This document shows positions 1 to 6,389 of a stretch of DNA of 24,764 nucleotides, piece after piece (the stretch's first letter is position 1; every line of letters starts with the position of its first letter). The notes under the pieces were generated by a model. That model was given only the letters and a program-made list of their open reading frames with translations, was not told the origin of the DNA and made no database searches. Origin of the DNA: a virus. A program made the translations under genes and the position numbers. The stretch lies in IMG/VR virus record IMGVR_UViG_3300035698_002680, positions 1-24,764 of that record, one strand, 5' to 3'.

Positions 1-328
1 TTCGATTTGGTGACGTGAGCAGGTCGAGATGCTCGTCGAGCTGATGACATAGACGACTGAGTCATACTGATGCATGATGCGAGAACGCACGCGTGCATGC
101 CAGACATGAGCAGAAGAGATAGCTTGGTAACGATCCTGTACCAGATAGGGTTGACACTAATTCCGTATATACACGGATGCTGATTTCGTATATACATGGA
201 ACGTTTTGTACACATATACATTGATGTGTGTACGTACAGATTCGACCCTCCGAGGTTCCCGCGCATACTATTTGCAAGCCACATCCGCGTGTACGCGCCG
301 ATGCGGGGCTGCCCGGAAGTGACTTAGG
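1..328. other. Non-coding left control region
   Basis: No credible gene is seen here. A reverse-strand open frame covers part of it, but it runs into the opposite strand of the first real gene and its residues look like antisense noise. The first 120 bases contain several GAG/CTC trinucleotides, unlike most of the window, and a perfect 10-base palindrome GCACGCGTGC at 87-96. Bases 151-156 are TTGACA, a perfect -35 box, but no good -10 lies 16-18 bases downstream. The three repeats at 161-224 follow. A hairpin CGCGT-GT-ACGCG lies at 286-297. The region may be a divergent promoter/operator zone for this arm and for genes to the left of the window; that is inference. Confidence 0.6.
161..224. 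repeat. Three operator- or iteron-like 17-base repeats
   Basis: Copies start at 161, 184 and 208. The first two read TTCCGTATATACACGGA and TTTCGTATATACATGGA. The third, 208-224, is weaker (about 12 of 17 matching the second copy) and keeps the ATATACAT core. Copy 1 has inverted arms TCCGT/ACGGA, so each copy could bind a dimeric protein. The period is 23-24 bases. They lie just downstream of TTGACA (151-156) and upstream of the first gene. Repressor operators or replication iterons are both possible. Confidence 0.5.
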
Positions 329-340
329 TAGACTGTAGGC
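329..340 (+). promoter_or_regulatory. Leaderless promoter -10 for the first HNH gene
   Basis: TAGACT at 329-334 is followed by six bases and then ATG at 341. Transcription starting about 7 bases after a -10 would begin on the A of the start codon. There is no purine-rich ribosome site upstream. No convincing -35 is seen. Confidence 0.55.
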
Positions 341-679
341 ATGGCAATCCCGAAGAAGATTCTGAAACAGGTTCAAGGGCGTGATCCGTACTGTTGGCAT
401 TGCGGGCGCGAGGATGACCTGGTGCCACACCATCGAATCAATCGGGGCATGGGTGGATCGAAATTGTTGGACACGGTTGACAACCTGATGATGGTGTGCG
501 CGTTGTGGAACGGTCGCATGGAATCGGATGCGGGTCAAGCGGTGACGGCGCGTGAACTAGGTCACAAATTGTCTGCATGGCAATCGACTAGGTTGCCGGT
601 GTTCGATTCGGTGTCGTGTGAATGGTTCGAATTGCAAGATGATGGGTCGAAGGTGGTAGTGTCTGAAGCCACATTCTAG
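341..679 (+). CDS. HNH endonuclease-like protein
   Basis: This 112-residue protein carries the HNH (His-Me finger) pattern: a CWHCG zinc-knuckle start near residue 18, the first histidine pair in LVPHHRINRGMGGS at about 29-43, then DNLMMVC and WNGRMESDA. The last metal-ligand position is Asn rather than His, as I recall for the actinophage family that also ends with the ARE-G-KLS-WQ segment seen here. It would nick or cut DNA. It is the first gene of the left arm and seems leaderless (ATG right after TAGACT plus 6 bases). Role is uncertain: a free-standing homing-type nuclease or a replication helper. The fold assignment is good, the cutting activity inferred. Confidence 0.72.
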   Translation: MAIPKKILKQVQGRDPYCWHCGREDDLVPHHRINRGMGGSKLLDTVDNLMMVCALWNGRMESDAGQAVTARELGHKLSAWQSTRLPVFDSVSCEWFELQDDGSKVVVSEATF

Positions 680-691
680 GAAGGAACCATT

Positions 692-979
692 GTGGATTAT
701 GCGAAGCAGTACGGCATCGACATTGATGCGTTGTGGATGGAACATCCGTCACATCCGGATCAGTTGAAGTTCGCGAAACGTTGGCGGAAAAAGGCTGACG
801 TGTATTGGCTGATGAACATGTTGGCGCAACGTTCGGAACCGACTGGCGTGCAAAATAAGCGTCGGAACATGTCGCCAAAAACGCCACGGAAAAAGTATGT
901 GGCGCAAACCGAATTTGAAGATTGGCAACTGCAAATTGCGATCAATAGTTTGATGCGGCAGGCAAAATCTAATGACTGA
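692..979 (+). CDS. Hypothetical protein, 95 residues
   Basis: I do not recognise this family. The GTG start at 692 is chosen because a strong AGGAAGGAA ribosome site ends a few bases before it. The protein is charged, with a basic middle (KRRNMSPKTPRKK, about residues 55-67) that could touch nucleic acid, and predicted helices on both sides. Its 3' end overlaps the next gene by 8 bases, so it is probably translated with the replication initiator. No membrane segment or signal peptide is seen. Confidence 0.7.
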   Translation: MDYAKQYGIDIDALWMEHPSHPDQLKFAKRWRKKADVYWLMNMLAQRSEPTGVQNKRRNMSPKTPRKKYVAQTEFEDWQLQIAINSLMRQAKSND

Positions 980-1712
980 ATCAATTACGACGGACATTCG
1001 ATTCAGCATTGTTCCGGAATGGGTGTTGGATGCGCCGGTGTCGGATCGTGCGATTCGTGTCTACACAATTTTGGCGCGGTATGCGGACAACGATACGTTG
1101 CAGGCGTTCCCATCACGGTTGTTGTTATCGGAACGGTGTCGGTGTTCGGTGAAATCCGTCGATCGTGCCGTTGAAGAACTGATGACGGTTGGGGCGATTG
1201 ACAAACAACGTCGCGTCAAAGACGGTCACTATCAATCATCGTTATATACGGTGAAGCGGGTGGCGGCGTCACCCGTGACGCTAGGCGGCGTCACCCGTGA
1301 CACTAGGGCGGCGTCACCCGTGACGCATAGAACTAGAACCATTGAACTAGAACCACATAATGAGAACGACATCATTCAACACTTCAACACATTTTGGGAT
1401 TTGTTTCCCCGGAAACTTGGAAAGGGCGAAGCGAAACAGGCGTTTGCAAAGGCGGTGAACACCCACGGACATGATGTGGTCCTGGATGGGTTGCGACGTT
1501 TTGTTGATGATCCCAATTTGCCACCCAAACAATTCATTCCACGCCCGGCGACCTGGTTGAATCAAGAACGTTGGGACGATGAACCATATCCGGAAGAAGC
1601 AAAAAAACCGTGGGAGCGTTTAGCGATCACACCCGGCACGCGGGATTGGGTGGAACAAATGCACAACATTGGGGAGCATTGGGAATGTCGACCCGGTGAA
1701 TTTGGACACTAG
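972..1712 (+). CDS. Replication initiator / replisome organiser with winged helix
   Basis: The 246-residue protein has two parts. Residues about 5-90 look like a winged-helix DNA-binding domain (RAIRVYTILARYAD, then SVKSVDRAVEELMTVGAI as recognition and following helices). Residues about 130-205 carry the phage initiator tail pattern FWDLFPRKLGKGEAKQAF ... PATWLNQERW. Between them, residues about 97-118 are encoded by the tandem DNA repeats at 1262-1328, an arrangement like the lambda O gene, where the origin sits inside the initiator gene. It would bind the origin and recruit the host helicase; that job is inferred from the family. Start ATG 972 overlaps the previous gene by 8 bases. The ribosome site is weak, suggesting translational coupling. 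Confidence 0.75.
   Translation: MTESITTDIRFSIVPEWVLDAPVSDRAIRVYTILARYADNDTLQAFPSRLLLSERCRCSVKSVDRAVEELMTVGAIDKQRRVKDGHYQSSLYTVKRVAASPVTLGGVTRDTRAASPVTHRTRTIELEPHNENDIIQHFNTFWDLFPRKLGKGEAKQAFAKAVNTHGHDVVLDGLRRFVDDPNLPPKQFIPRPATWLNQERWDDEPYPEEAKKPWERLAITPGTRDWVEQMHNIGEHWECRPGEFGH
1262..1328 (+). repeat. Three iteron-like repeats inside the initiator gene (candidate origin)
   Basis: Three 22-base copies start at 1262, 1284 and 1307, each beginning GGCGGCGTCACCCGTGAC. The core GTCAC-CC-GTGAC is an inverted repeat. The step from copy 2 to copy 3 is 23 bases. Copies 1 and 3 are read as AASPVT while copy 2 is read in another frame as GGVTRDT, so the DNA, not the peptide, is what is conserved. This is what a protein-binding origin would look like. 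Confidence 0.6.
1330..1354 (+). repeat. Short direct repeat next to the iterons
   Basis: GAACTAGAACC occurs twice, at 1330-1340 and 1344-1354, a 14-base period, directly after the three larger repeats. It is followed by an AT-richer stretch that could be an unwinding element. Function is inferred only from position. Confidence 0.4.
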
Positions 1713-1723
1713 GAAGGAATGTC

Positions 1724-2350
1724 ATGGGTTTGGAAGGGTATGAAGTTCATCCGATTGGGTATTCGGAAGCGGTCGACATGATTGTCAAAAATCATTATTT
1801 GCATCGACGTGGACCGGCATCACATTCGTTTGGGTTGTTCAACGAACACGGGACGATTGTCGGTTGCATCACATACGGAACACCGGCGTCGAATAGTTTG
1901 TGTATTGGGTTGGCGGGTGCGGACGAAGCGCCACATGTGATCGAACTGACACGGTTGTGGATTGCGGACGTGACACCGAAAAATGCGGAATCGTTTTTGA
2001 TTGGTCGATCGTTGCGCATGTTGCCGGATGAAAAAAACATTGTGGTTTCGTTTGCAGAAATTCAAGCGGGTCATCGTGGGACGGTATATCAAGCGACGAA
2101 TTGGATATATACCGGGATGTCCGATCGTCATTCGCAATGGTCATTGGATGGGGAACCGACAAACAAACATTCGCGCCACTTGTGGGATCAGTATGGCGGG
2201 ATTGAAAACGCGAAGCGTGTGTTGGGTGATCGAATGGTGAAATCGGAACGTCCACGGAAGCATCGTTATGTGATGATCCGGGGTTCGCGTCGTCGTCGAA
2301 ACGAATTGATTTCGAAACTTCGGTATGCGCCACAGTCTTACCCGATTTGA
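1724..2350 (+). CDS. Mom-like DNA modification protein (GNAT-related), copy 1
   Basis: The 208-residue protein matches the pattern of phage Mu Mom relatives: NHYLHRRGP near residues 23-31, SFGLF, GCITYGTPAS, then ELTRLWIADVTPKNAESFLIG, then VVSFAEI and GTVYQATNWIYTG. Mom uses an acetyltransferase-like fold to place a carbamoyl-type group on adenine, protecting phage DNA from restriction. The C-terminal third is basic and contains RGSRRRRNE, suitable for DNA contact. The core is shared with the protein at 7126-7878, so the phage has two paralogues. ATG 1724 follows AGGAAGGAATGTC. The substrate and the modified base cannot be read from sequence. Confidence 0.72.
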   Translation: MGLEGYEVHPIGYSEAVDMIVKNHYLHRRGPASHSFGLFNEHGTIVGCITYGTPASNSLCIGLAGADEAPHVIELTRLWIADVTPKNAESFLIGRSLRMLPDEKNIVVSFAEIQAGHRGTVYQATNWIYTGMSDRHSQWSLDGEPTNKHSRHLWDQYGGIENAKRVLGDRMVKSERPRKHRYVMIRGSRRRRNELISKLRYAPQSYPI

Positions 2351-2374
2351 TTTTTTTCGATTATCGTGTAAAGT
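2347..2374 (+). promoter_or_regulatory. Early-type promoter before the papain-like gene
   Basis: TTGATT (2347-2352) and TAAAGT (2369-2374) are 16 bases apart, with GTG just before the -10. The leader TAGTCACAACGAAGGAAGGA and the following ACACAATG are shared with the reverse-strand gene starting at 13834. The -35 overlaps the end of the Mom-like gene. Confidence 0.6.
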
Positions 2375-2401
2375 GGTAGTCACAACGAAGGAAGGAACAC
2401 A

Positions 2402-2818
2402 ATGACAAAATTCATCCAAACCGACGGCGGTCGATCCGACGCTGGTTTCAAAGGTGAAGCAAATGATTGCGTTGCCCGTGCGGTCGCAATCATCACGTGC
2501 CGACCATATGCCGATGTCTACAAAGAATTGTCACGGTTCATGAAAGACAACGGTCAACAAGGATCGGCACGAAACGGCATCCCCAACAAACTGACCAAAA
2601 AGTATTTGGACGCGTTGGGTTTTGAATGGGTGCCAACGATGCACATCGGTTCCGGGACCACCGTCCACTTGCGTGGGGACGAACTGCCATCCGGTCGCAT
2701 CATCGCCAACGTGACGCGCCACGTGGTCGCCATGATTGACGGCACCATCCACGACACCCACAACCCGGACCGCGGTGGCACACGCGCCGTCTACGGGTTT
2801 TGGCGGTGGATTGCGTAA
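2402..2818 (+). CDS. Papain-like (cysteine peptidase-fold) phage protein
   Basis: The 138-residue protein has the layout of a small papain-like fold found in many phages: Cys23 in NDCVARA at the start of a helix, His107 in TRHVVAMIDG, and Asp118/Asn121 in IHDTHNPDRGG. These could form a Cys-His-Asp/Asn triad. Its target is unknown; a host protein or an amide bond in another substrate are both possible. It has its own promoter at 2347 and a strong hairpin terminator after it, so it is a single-gene unit. Catalysis is inferred, and the protein could have lost activity. Confidence 0.6.
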   Translation: MTKFIQTDGGRSDAGFKGEANDCVARAVAIITCRPYADVYKELSRFMKDNGQQGSARNGIPNKLTKKYLDALGFEWVPTMHIGSGTTVHLRGDELPSGRIIANVTRHVVAMIDGTIHDTHNPDRGGTRAVYGFWRWIA

Positions 2819-2837
2819 CGATTACCGCGACGGAAGG

Positions 2838-2865
2838 AAACCCGCTTAGGCGGGTTTTCTTTTTG
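2838..2865 (+). terminator. Rho-independent terminator
   Basis: AAACCCGC and GCGGGTTT form a perfect 8-base stem with a TTAG loop (2838-2857), followed by the T-rich run TTCTTTTT. It ends the transcript of the papain-like gene and sits just before the leaderless promoter of the next gene. Confidence 0.85.
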
Positions 2866-2870
2866 TCCGT

Positions 2871-2882
2871 TACCATTGGGGC
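2871..2882 (+). promoter_or_regulatory. Leaderless promoter -10 for the zinc-ribbon gene
   Basis: TACCAT at 2871-2876, six bases, then GTG at 2883. No ribosome site is present. The T-run of the preceding terminator ends just upstream. Confidence 0.45.
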
Positions 2883-3164
2883 GTGCCGATCATCACATGT
2901 CAACGTTGCGGATTCGAATGGACTGTCAATTCCATCCGACGCAATTCCAAAACGTGTTCGTCATGCCGGGCACGGAAGGTTCAAACGGTTCACACGGTCA
3001 CGGGAAAATGCATTCCGTGGCATGGATTTTTCGCCGTCGATCAAATCACGCCGATGGGCGATGACGGTTTGCCAATGATGCCGGGTGTCCGGATTTGTGG
3101 GAACGAAGATTGTGTCGCCAGTTCCCACGTTGTCCCCCGTGTCGGTAGTTCTGCTATAGAATGA
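2883..3164 (+). CDS. Zinc-ribbon protein, possibly His-Me finger related
   Basis: The 93-residue protein has two CXXC pairs (Cys6/Cys9 and Cys25/Cys28), forming a likely zinc ribbon, and a second half with Cys43 in GKCIPWHG and CGNEDCVASSHV at about 72-83. That last segment resembles the C...DCVNP.H motif of phage His-Me finger nucleases, but the usual CGH histidine is Asn here, so the site may be degenerate. GTG 2883 is the start because it follows TACCAT plus six bases; no Shine-Dalgarno is seen. Its last codons overlap the promoter of the SSB gene. Function unknown; nucleic-acid binding is the best guess. Confidence 0.62.
   Translation: MPIITCQRCGFEWTVNSIRRNSKTCSSCRARKVQTVHTVTGKCIPWHGFFAVDQITPMGDDGLPMMPGVRICGNEDCVASSHVVPRVGSSAIE
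3152..3162 (+). promoter_or_regulatory. Promoter for SSB
   Basis: TGCTATAGAAT contains an extended -10 (TG-C-TATAGA) and, shifted by two, the TAGAAT box used elsewhere in this genome. TTGTCC at 3130-3135 is a possible -35 but 19 bases away. The SSB ribosome site CGGAAGGAA lies about 20 bases downstream. Confidence 0.5.
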
Positions 3165-3191
3165 ATCGATAACGTTCACGGAAGGAACATC

Positions 3192-3566
3192 ATGGCAATT
3201 CAAATTCAGTTCGAAGGATTCATCAACGAAGTGAAGGCGTTCGATTGGGGCACCGTCTACGACGTGGCGCACACACAATTCACGAAGGGACATCAAGGCG
3301 ATTGGGAAGTCGCCGGGAAAGATTATTTTTCCGTAATTGGTGATCCGGGTTTCGAAAAGGATCAACGGGTTTCAATCACCGGTCGCATGAAAACGAAACG
3401 GTATGACAAACGTGACGGCACAAAAGGGGTGAAATTGGAAGTCCGTGCCGAAGAAATCAAGTTGGTTCCCAAAGGGTCCAAGAATGAAGACAAAGTCGGT
3501 CACGCCGCCGTGAACGCCGTGTGGGACGTCACACCGGTCCCAATCAATGAAAGCGCACCTTTCTAA
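3192..3566 (+). CDS. ssb: Single-stranded DNA-binding protein (OB fold)
   Basis: The 124-residue protein has the SSB strand pattern near residues 55-95: QRVSITGRMKTKRYDKRDG followed by VKLEVRAEEIKLV. The C-terminus ends in an aromatic tip, NESAPF, like the DDDIPF-type tails that recruit partner proteins, although less acidic. It would coat single-stranded DNA during replication and recombination. It has its own promoter (3152) and a GGAAGGAA ribosome site. The stop codon overlaps the next start (TAATG). The N-terminal half is divergent from bacterial SSB, so confidence is moderate. Confidence 0.68.
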   Translation: MAIQIQFEGFINEVKAFDWGTVYDVAHTQFTKGHQGDWEVAGKDYFSVIGDPGFEKDQRVSITGRMKTKRYDKRDGTKGVKLEVRAEEIKLVPKGSKNEDKVGHAAVNAVWDVTPVPINESAPF

Positions 3567-3721
3567 TGGCAACCGGTTCACGGATCGTCGCAACGGTCAT
3601 GATTGCGTTGCTAGCGGTTCTTTCATATCAGGCGGAACCAATCACCGGGACAATTGGATGGATTGCAACCGCATTGTTGACGATTTCGTTCATCATGTCG
3701 TTTAGGCGTCAATCCCGCTAA
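3566..3721 (+). CDS. Small two-helix membrane protein, 51 residues
   Basis: ATG at 3566 overlaps the SSB stop as TAATG, and the frame stays open to TAA at 3719-3721. The product begins MATGSRIVATVMIALLAVLS and has two hydrophobic segments, about residues 7-20 and 27-45, joined by a short polar turn (YQAEPITG), ending in a basic tail RRQSR. That layout fits a two-pass inner membrane protein with both ends in the cytoplasm. I do not recognise the family. It is odd in a replication cluster. Its stop codon is part of the -10 box of the RusA gene. Confidence 0.65.
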   Translation: MATGSRIVATVMIALLAVLSYQAEPITGTIGWIATALLTISFIMSFRRQSR

Positions 3722-3729
3722 ACTGAAGC
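3719..3729 (+). promoter_or_regulatory. Leaderless-type -10 for rusA
   Basis: TAAACT at 3719-3724 is followed by five bases and the GTG at 3730. The TAA is also the stop codon of the membrane protein gene. No ribosome site is seen. Confidence 0.4.
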
Positions 3730-4176
3730 GTGGTCAAATTCTTCGTGCCCGGTCGACCGGCGCCGCAAGGATCGAAACGTTCGGTCGGTCATGGACGATT
3801 CATCGAAGCGTCAAAGTACCTTCCCGCATGGCGTAAGGCGGTCACGGAATTTGCAATCTACGAAACCACAATGACATCGTGGGACACCATTCACGGTCCC
3901 GCACGATTGATTGTCAGTTTCTATTTGGAGCGACCATCGTCGATCAGCAAACGAAAACGACCGTTTCCGATTGTGCCACCCGATTTGGACAAGTTGTGTC
4001 GCGGCGTCGCGGACGCATTGTCGGATGCGGGCGTGTGGGGCGACGATAGTCAGGTGGTCGAATTGATTGCGACAAAGCATTATGCGGACACAAGTGAAAC
4101 CGGTGTGATGATTGAAGTGACGGAATTGAACACGCCGGAACATGATTCAAAGTTGCCAATTGAAATATTGCTATAA
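3730..4176 (+). CDS. rusA: RusA-like Holliday junction resolvase
   Basis: The 148-residue protein matches RusA: an N-terminal strand FFVPGRPAPQGSKR, then PPDLDKLCRGVADALSDAG followed by VWGDDSQVV. Asp85, Asp87 and Asp105/106 fit the metal-binding aspartates of the family, and Arg91 sits where RusA has its essential lysine. It would cut four-way junctions and debranch DNA before packaging. The GTG start at 3730 is favoured by the TAAACT box five bases upstream and because the first strand begins straight after it. It forms a recombination group with SSB and the phosphoesterase. Confidence 0.85.
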   Translation: MVKFFVPGRPAPQGSKRSVGHGRFIEASKYLPAWRKAVTEFAIYETTMTSWDTIHGPARLIVSFYLERPSSISKRKRPFPIVPPDLDKLCRGVADALSDAGVWGDDSQVVELIATKHYADTSETGVMIEVTELNTPEHDSKLPIEILL

Positions 4177-4192
4177 ACTGATTTCAAATCAG
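4172..4192 (+). promoter_or_regulatory. Possible promoter with operator palindrome
   Basis: TATAAACT (4172-4179) runs into the perfect inverted repeat CTGATTT-C-AAATCAG (4178-4192), directly before the AGGAAGGAAA ribosome site of the gene at 4206. A protein bound there would block transcription or the start region. TTGCCA at 4153-4158 is a weak -35 at 13-15 bases. The same inverted repeat could instead form an RNA hairpin. Confidence 0.35.
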
Positions 4193-4205
4193 GAAGGAAA
4201 CAAAA

Positions 4206-4436
4206 ATGCTTGAAGATATGAAGTTGGAACAAACATTGTTGCCATGCATCGTTCGGACAATCATTGAATCACTTGACGATAATGACCGACATATTTTGTC
4301 GGAAGCGTTGGACAATTCGTCATGGGGAGATTTGCCGTTGTCAAAGGCGTTGACGAAACGCGGATTGCGGGTGTCGAATTTTTCAATCAAAAAACATCGC
4401 GACAAAGAATGTTCGTGCAGGTTGATCAATGCTTGA
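4206..4436 (+). CDS. Small HTH-like protein, 76 residues
   Basis: The protein is helical with the pattern DDNDRHILSEALDNSSWGD, then LPLSKALTKRGLRVSNFSIKKHR and a cysteine-bearing end. This looks like a helix-turn-helix of a type common in actinophages (LSRALKARG ... S..TI.RHRR). DNA binding is likely, its target unknown. ATG 4206 follows AGGAAGGAAACAAAA, and it lies just below a 15-base palindrome that could be its own operator. The end overlaps the phosphoesterase start by 8 bases. Confidence 0.6.
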   Translation: MLEDMKLEQTLLPCIVRTIIESLDDNDRHILSEALDNSSWGDLPLSKALTKRGLRVSNFSIKKHRDKECSCRLINA

Positions 4437-5586
4437 AAACCTGAAGCCAGCGGACAAGGTTGTCGCACCACCGAACTTTCGTCCCGGTGTTGAATTCGAT
4501 GGATCGCAAGGAACTGCGACGACACCCGGATATGACAACGAACCGGAAAATTTTGATGAATTCTTACGTGATGCCGGATTGGACCCGGATGGAATCGATG
4601 TCATTCCACCCGTACGCACGTCACGATGGCAACAACAAAAGGATGGTGAATTGGTTTGGTTGACGTCGTACCGGTTCACGTTCCGTCAAAAAGCGTCGGA
4701 CATCAATTTGCCGGTGTTGTTAGCGGAAGCACAAAAGAAAATTCGCAAACCGAAGGCGGTCACAACCCAACCGCGTGCCCTGGTGATTATGTGGTCCGAT
4801 TTGCAGGTCGGGAAAGTGGATTATCGGGGCAATAGTGTTTCGCTATTGGAACGTGTGGCGTTGATGCAGGATCGTTTGGTCGATCAAATCAAACGCGAAA
4901 AACCTGATCGTGTCATATTTGCCGACTTGGGCGATACGGTTGAAAACTTCTACAACGCTAATAGCGCACAACAAATGATGACGAACGATTTGTCAATCAT
5001 GGAACAAGTCGATGTCGCGACCACGTTGGCATTTCAAACAATGAAACGCGTCCACGAACATGTTCCTGACATCACCTATGCGTCCGTAGGTTCAAACCAT
5101 TGTCAATTCCGGATGAACGGGAAAACGGTGGGGAAACCGACCGACGATTGGGGCGTGTTCATCGGACGTCAAATTGCACGATTGTCACAAGAAGCCGGGT
5201 TTGGATGGAAATTCGTTGAACCACAACCACACGATGAATCATTAGCGGTTGACGTATTCGATGACGGGTTCCACATTCTAGGGATCGCTCACGGACACCA
5301 AGCGCGTCGACCGGACATGATGGCAACATGGTGGCGTCAACAAGCGTTTGGCAAACAACCCGTCGCGGACGCAAACATTTTGATTCACGGGCACTTCCAT
5401 CACCTGCGTGTTACCGAACTAGGGTCAACATCACGTGGCACGTCACGATTCCTCATCATGGCTCCCACAATGGACAACGGGTCCGGATGGTTCAGGTTGA
5501 CGACGGGTGAAGATTCCGTCCCCGGACTTGCCACCATGATCCTTGAAAAGGGTGTGGACTATACGGGAACGGTGTTCAAACTATGA
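4429..5586 (+). CDS. Calcineurin-like metallophosphoesterase
   Basis: The 385-residue protein carries the five blocks of the metallophosphoesterase fold: SDLQVGK (Asp124; the usual His of DXH is Gln126), ADLGDTVEN (Asp166/Asp169), GSNHCQ (Asn223-His224), AHGH (288-290) and IHGHFHH (320-324). About 110 residues precede this core and include an acidic, disordered-looking segment (residues 22-60). Members act as nucleases or phosphatases; in this replication and recombination cluster an SbcD-like nuclease role is plausible. Its start overlaps the preceding gene by 8 bases and its stop overlaps the next start by 4 (ATGA), so it is read as part of an operon. Confidence 0.82.
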   Translation: MLENLKPADKVVAPPNFRPGVEFDGSQGTATTPGYDNEPENFDEFLRDAGLDPDGIDVIPPVRTSRWQQQKDGELVWLTSYRFTFRQKASDINLPVLLAEAQKKIRKPKAVTTQPRALVIMWSDLQVGKVDYRGNSVSLLERVALMQDRLVDQIKREKPDRVIFADLGDTVENFYNANSAQQMMTNDLSIMEQVDVATTLAFQTMKRVHEHVPDITYASVGSNHCQFRMNGKTVGKPTDDWGVFIGRQIARLSQEAGFGWKFVEPQPHDESLAVDVFDDGFHILGIAHGHQARRPDMMATWWRQQAFGKQPVADANILIHGHFHHLRVTELGSTSRGTSRFLIMAPTMDNGSGWFRLTTGEDSVPGLATMILEKGVDYTGTVFKL

Positions 5587-5867
5587 CCGACAACAAACCG
5601 ACCGCATGGACACCACGCGACGACATCCATTTGGAAGTGTGGAAATATCACAAGCACGTTGCGGAACTTGCCAATTCCAACGCGGTTGTCCATTTTGCCC
5701 GTGACCTATTGGAAGAAGAACACGGGTTAGACGACTACGAAATGGACACATTGGAAACGTTGATTGACGTGGCAATTGACGCGGACAAAGTAATTCAAAA
5801 ACATTTTGGCGAAAATTACGTTGCGGAATACGTTGAACAAATCGATGAAGGGAATCATGATGGATAA
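5583..5867 (+). CDS. Hypothetical acidic protein, 94 residues
   Basis: Starts at ATG 5583, overlapping the phosphoesterase stop by four bases (ATGA). The protein is strongly acidic and helical, with EVWKYHKHVAELANSN and LLEEEHGLDDYEMDTLETLID. No cysteine cluster, membrane helix or known motif is seen. Acidic small early proteins of phages are often DNA mimics or host inhibitors, but nothing here proves that. The next gene begins inside its last codons. Confidence 0.65.
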   Translation: MTDNKPTAWTPRDDIHLEVWKYHKHVAELANSNAVVHFARDLLEEEHGLDDYEMDTLETLIDVAIDADKVIQKHFGENYVAEYVEQIDEGNHDG

Positions 5868-6006
5868 CGCAGAACAAGTGCTGACCGTTGCAGCACAATA
5901 CCGGGAACAGTTATCGGAAGCGATAACACGTGACGACATCCGCGAACGCATGGAATGGTATCGGCACGAAGGCATCCCATTGTTCAAACCACCCGCCACC
6001 GACTAA
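5857..6006 (+). CDS. Hypothetical protein, 49 residues
   Basis: The start is ATG 5857 or, more likely by ribosome-site spacing, ATG 5860, each after GAAGGGA. An upstream ATG at 5806 in the same frame lies deep in the previous gene and lacks a ribosome site. The product (MDNAEQVLTVAAQYREQLSE and on) is helical and charged, ending LFKPPATD. Family not recognised. It overlaps the previous gene by 11 bases, which suggests coupled translation. Confidence 0.55.
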   Translation: MMDNAEQVLTVAAQYREQLSEAITRDDIRERMEWYRHEGIPLFKPPATD

Positions 6007-6038
6007 TCGACCATCGAAACAAAAAAAGAAAAAATATT

Positions 6039-6389
6039 ATGGCACCCGCCTATGGGTTCAACCGCCCATGCTTGACATGCGGACAACTGGCACGTGAATC
6101 GTACTGCGAACAACACAAACCAAAACGGAAACGTGGACCGGAATCGTCACGACGACGCGTGAAGAAGTCCACCCTGTACGGGGGCGACTACAAACGTCGC
6201 GCAAAAATTGTTCGCGCAACCGCACAACAATGTCATTTATGTGGGGGAGGGGCGAAGGCGGGCGACCCGTGGGAAGCCGATCACATACACCCGGAATTAG
6301 GATCACAATCCGTTTTGCTACCGGCACATAGGTCATGCAACCGCAAACGCGGAAACCGACCAATGACCACACAACCACCACGCACATAA
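6039..6389 (+). CDS. HNH endonuclease
   Basis: The 116-residue protein starts at ATG 6039; the frame is open further upstream but that part overlaps the previous gene and reads as noise. Residues about 8-25 hold a CLTCGQLARESYCEQH zinc finger, followed by a basic linker (KPKRKRGPESSRRR). The HNH site is CHLCGGG ... WEADHIHPELGS ... LPAHRSCNRKRGNR. All three key positions (DH, N, H) are kept. HNH proteins next to terminase genes help generate packaged ends in several phages, and this one lies shortly upstream of the packaging operon. The ribosome site is only A-rich (AAAAAAAGAAAAAA). Confidence 0.8.
   Translation: MAPAYGFNRPCLTCGQLARESYCEQHKPKRKRGPESSRRRVKKSTLYGGDYKRRAKIVRATAQQCHLCGGGAKAGDPWEADHIHPELGSQSVLLPAHRSCNRKRGNRPMTTQPPRT

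Noticed and set aside
1-52. Forward fragment ending in a TAG at 50-52 as the tail of an upstream gene
   Set aside because: The frame is closed by a TGA at 11-13, leaving only about 12 codons, too little to support a gene.
62-538. Reverse-strand open frame of 158 codons
   Set aside because: It overlaps the whole first half of the HNH gene on the opposite strand, and its sequence has no family features; it lacks a ribosome site or promoter.
1262-1328. Tandem repeats as a CRISPR array
   Set aside because: The copies are adjacent with no spacers, and they lie within a coding gene.
5955-6038. Longer version of the second HNH gene from 5955
   Set aside because: The extra 28 residues lie inside the previous gene and read as low-quality basic sequence; ATG 6039 begins the zinc finger region.
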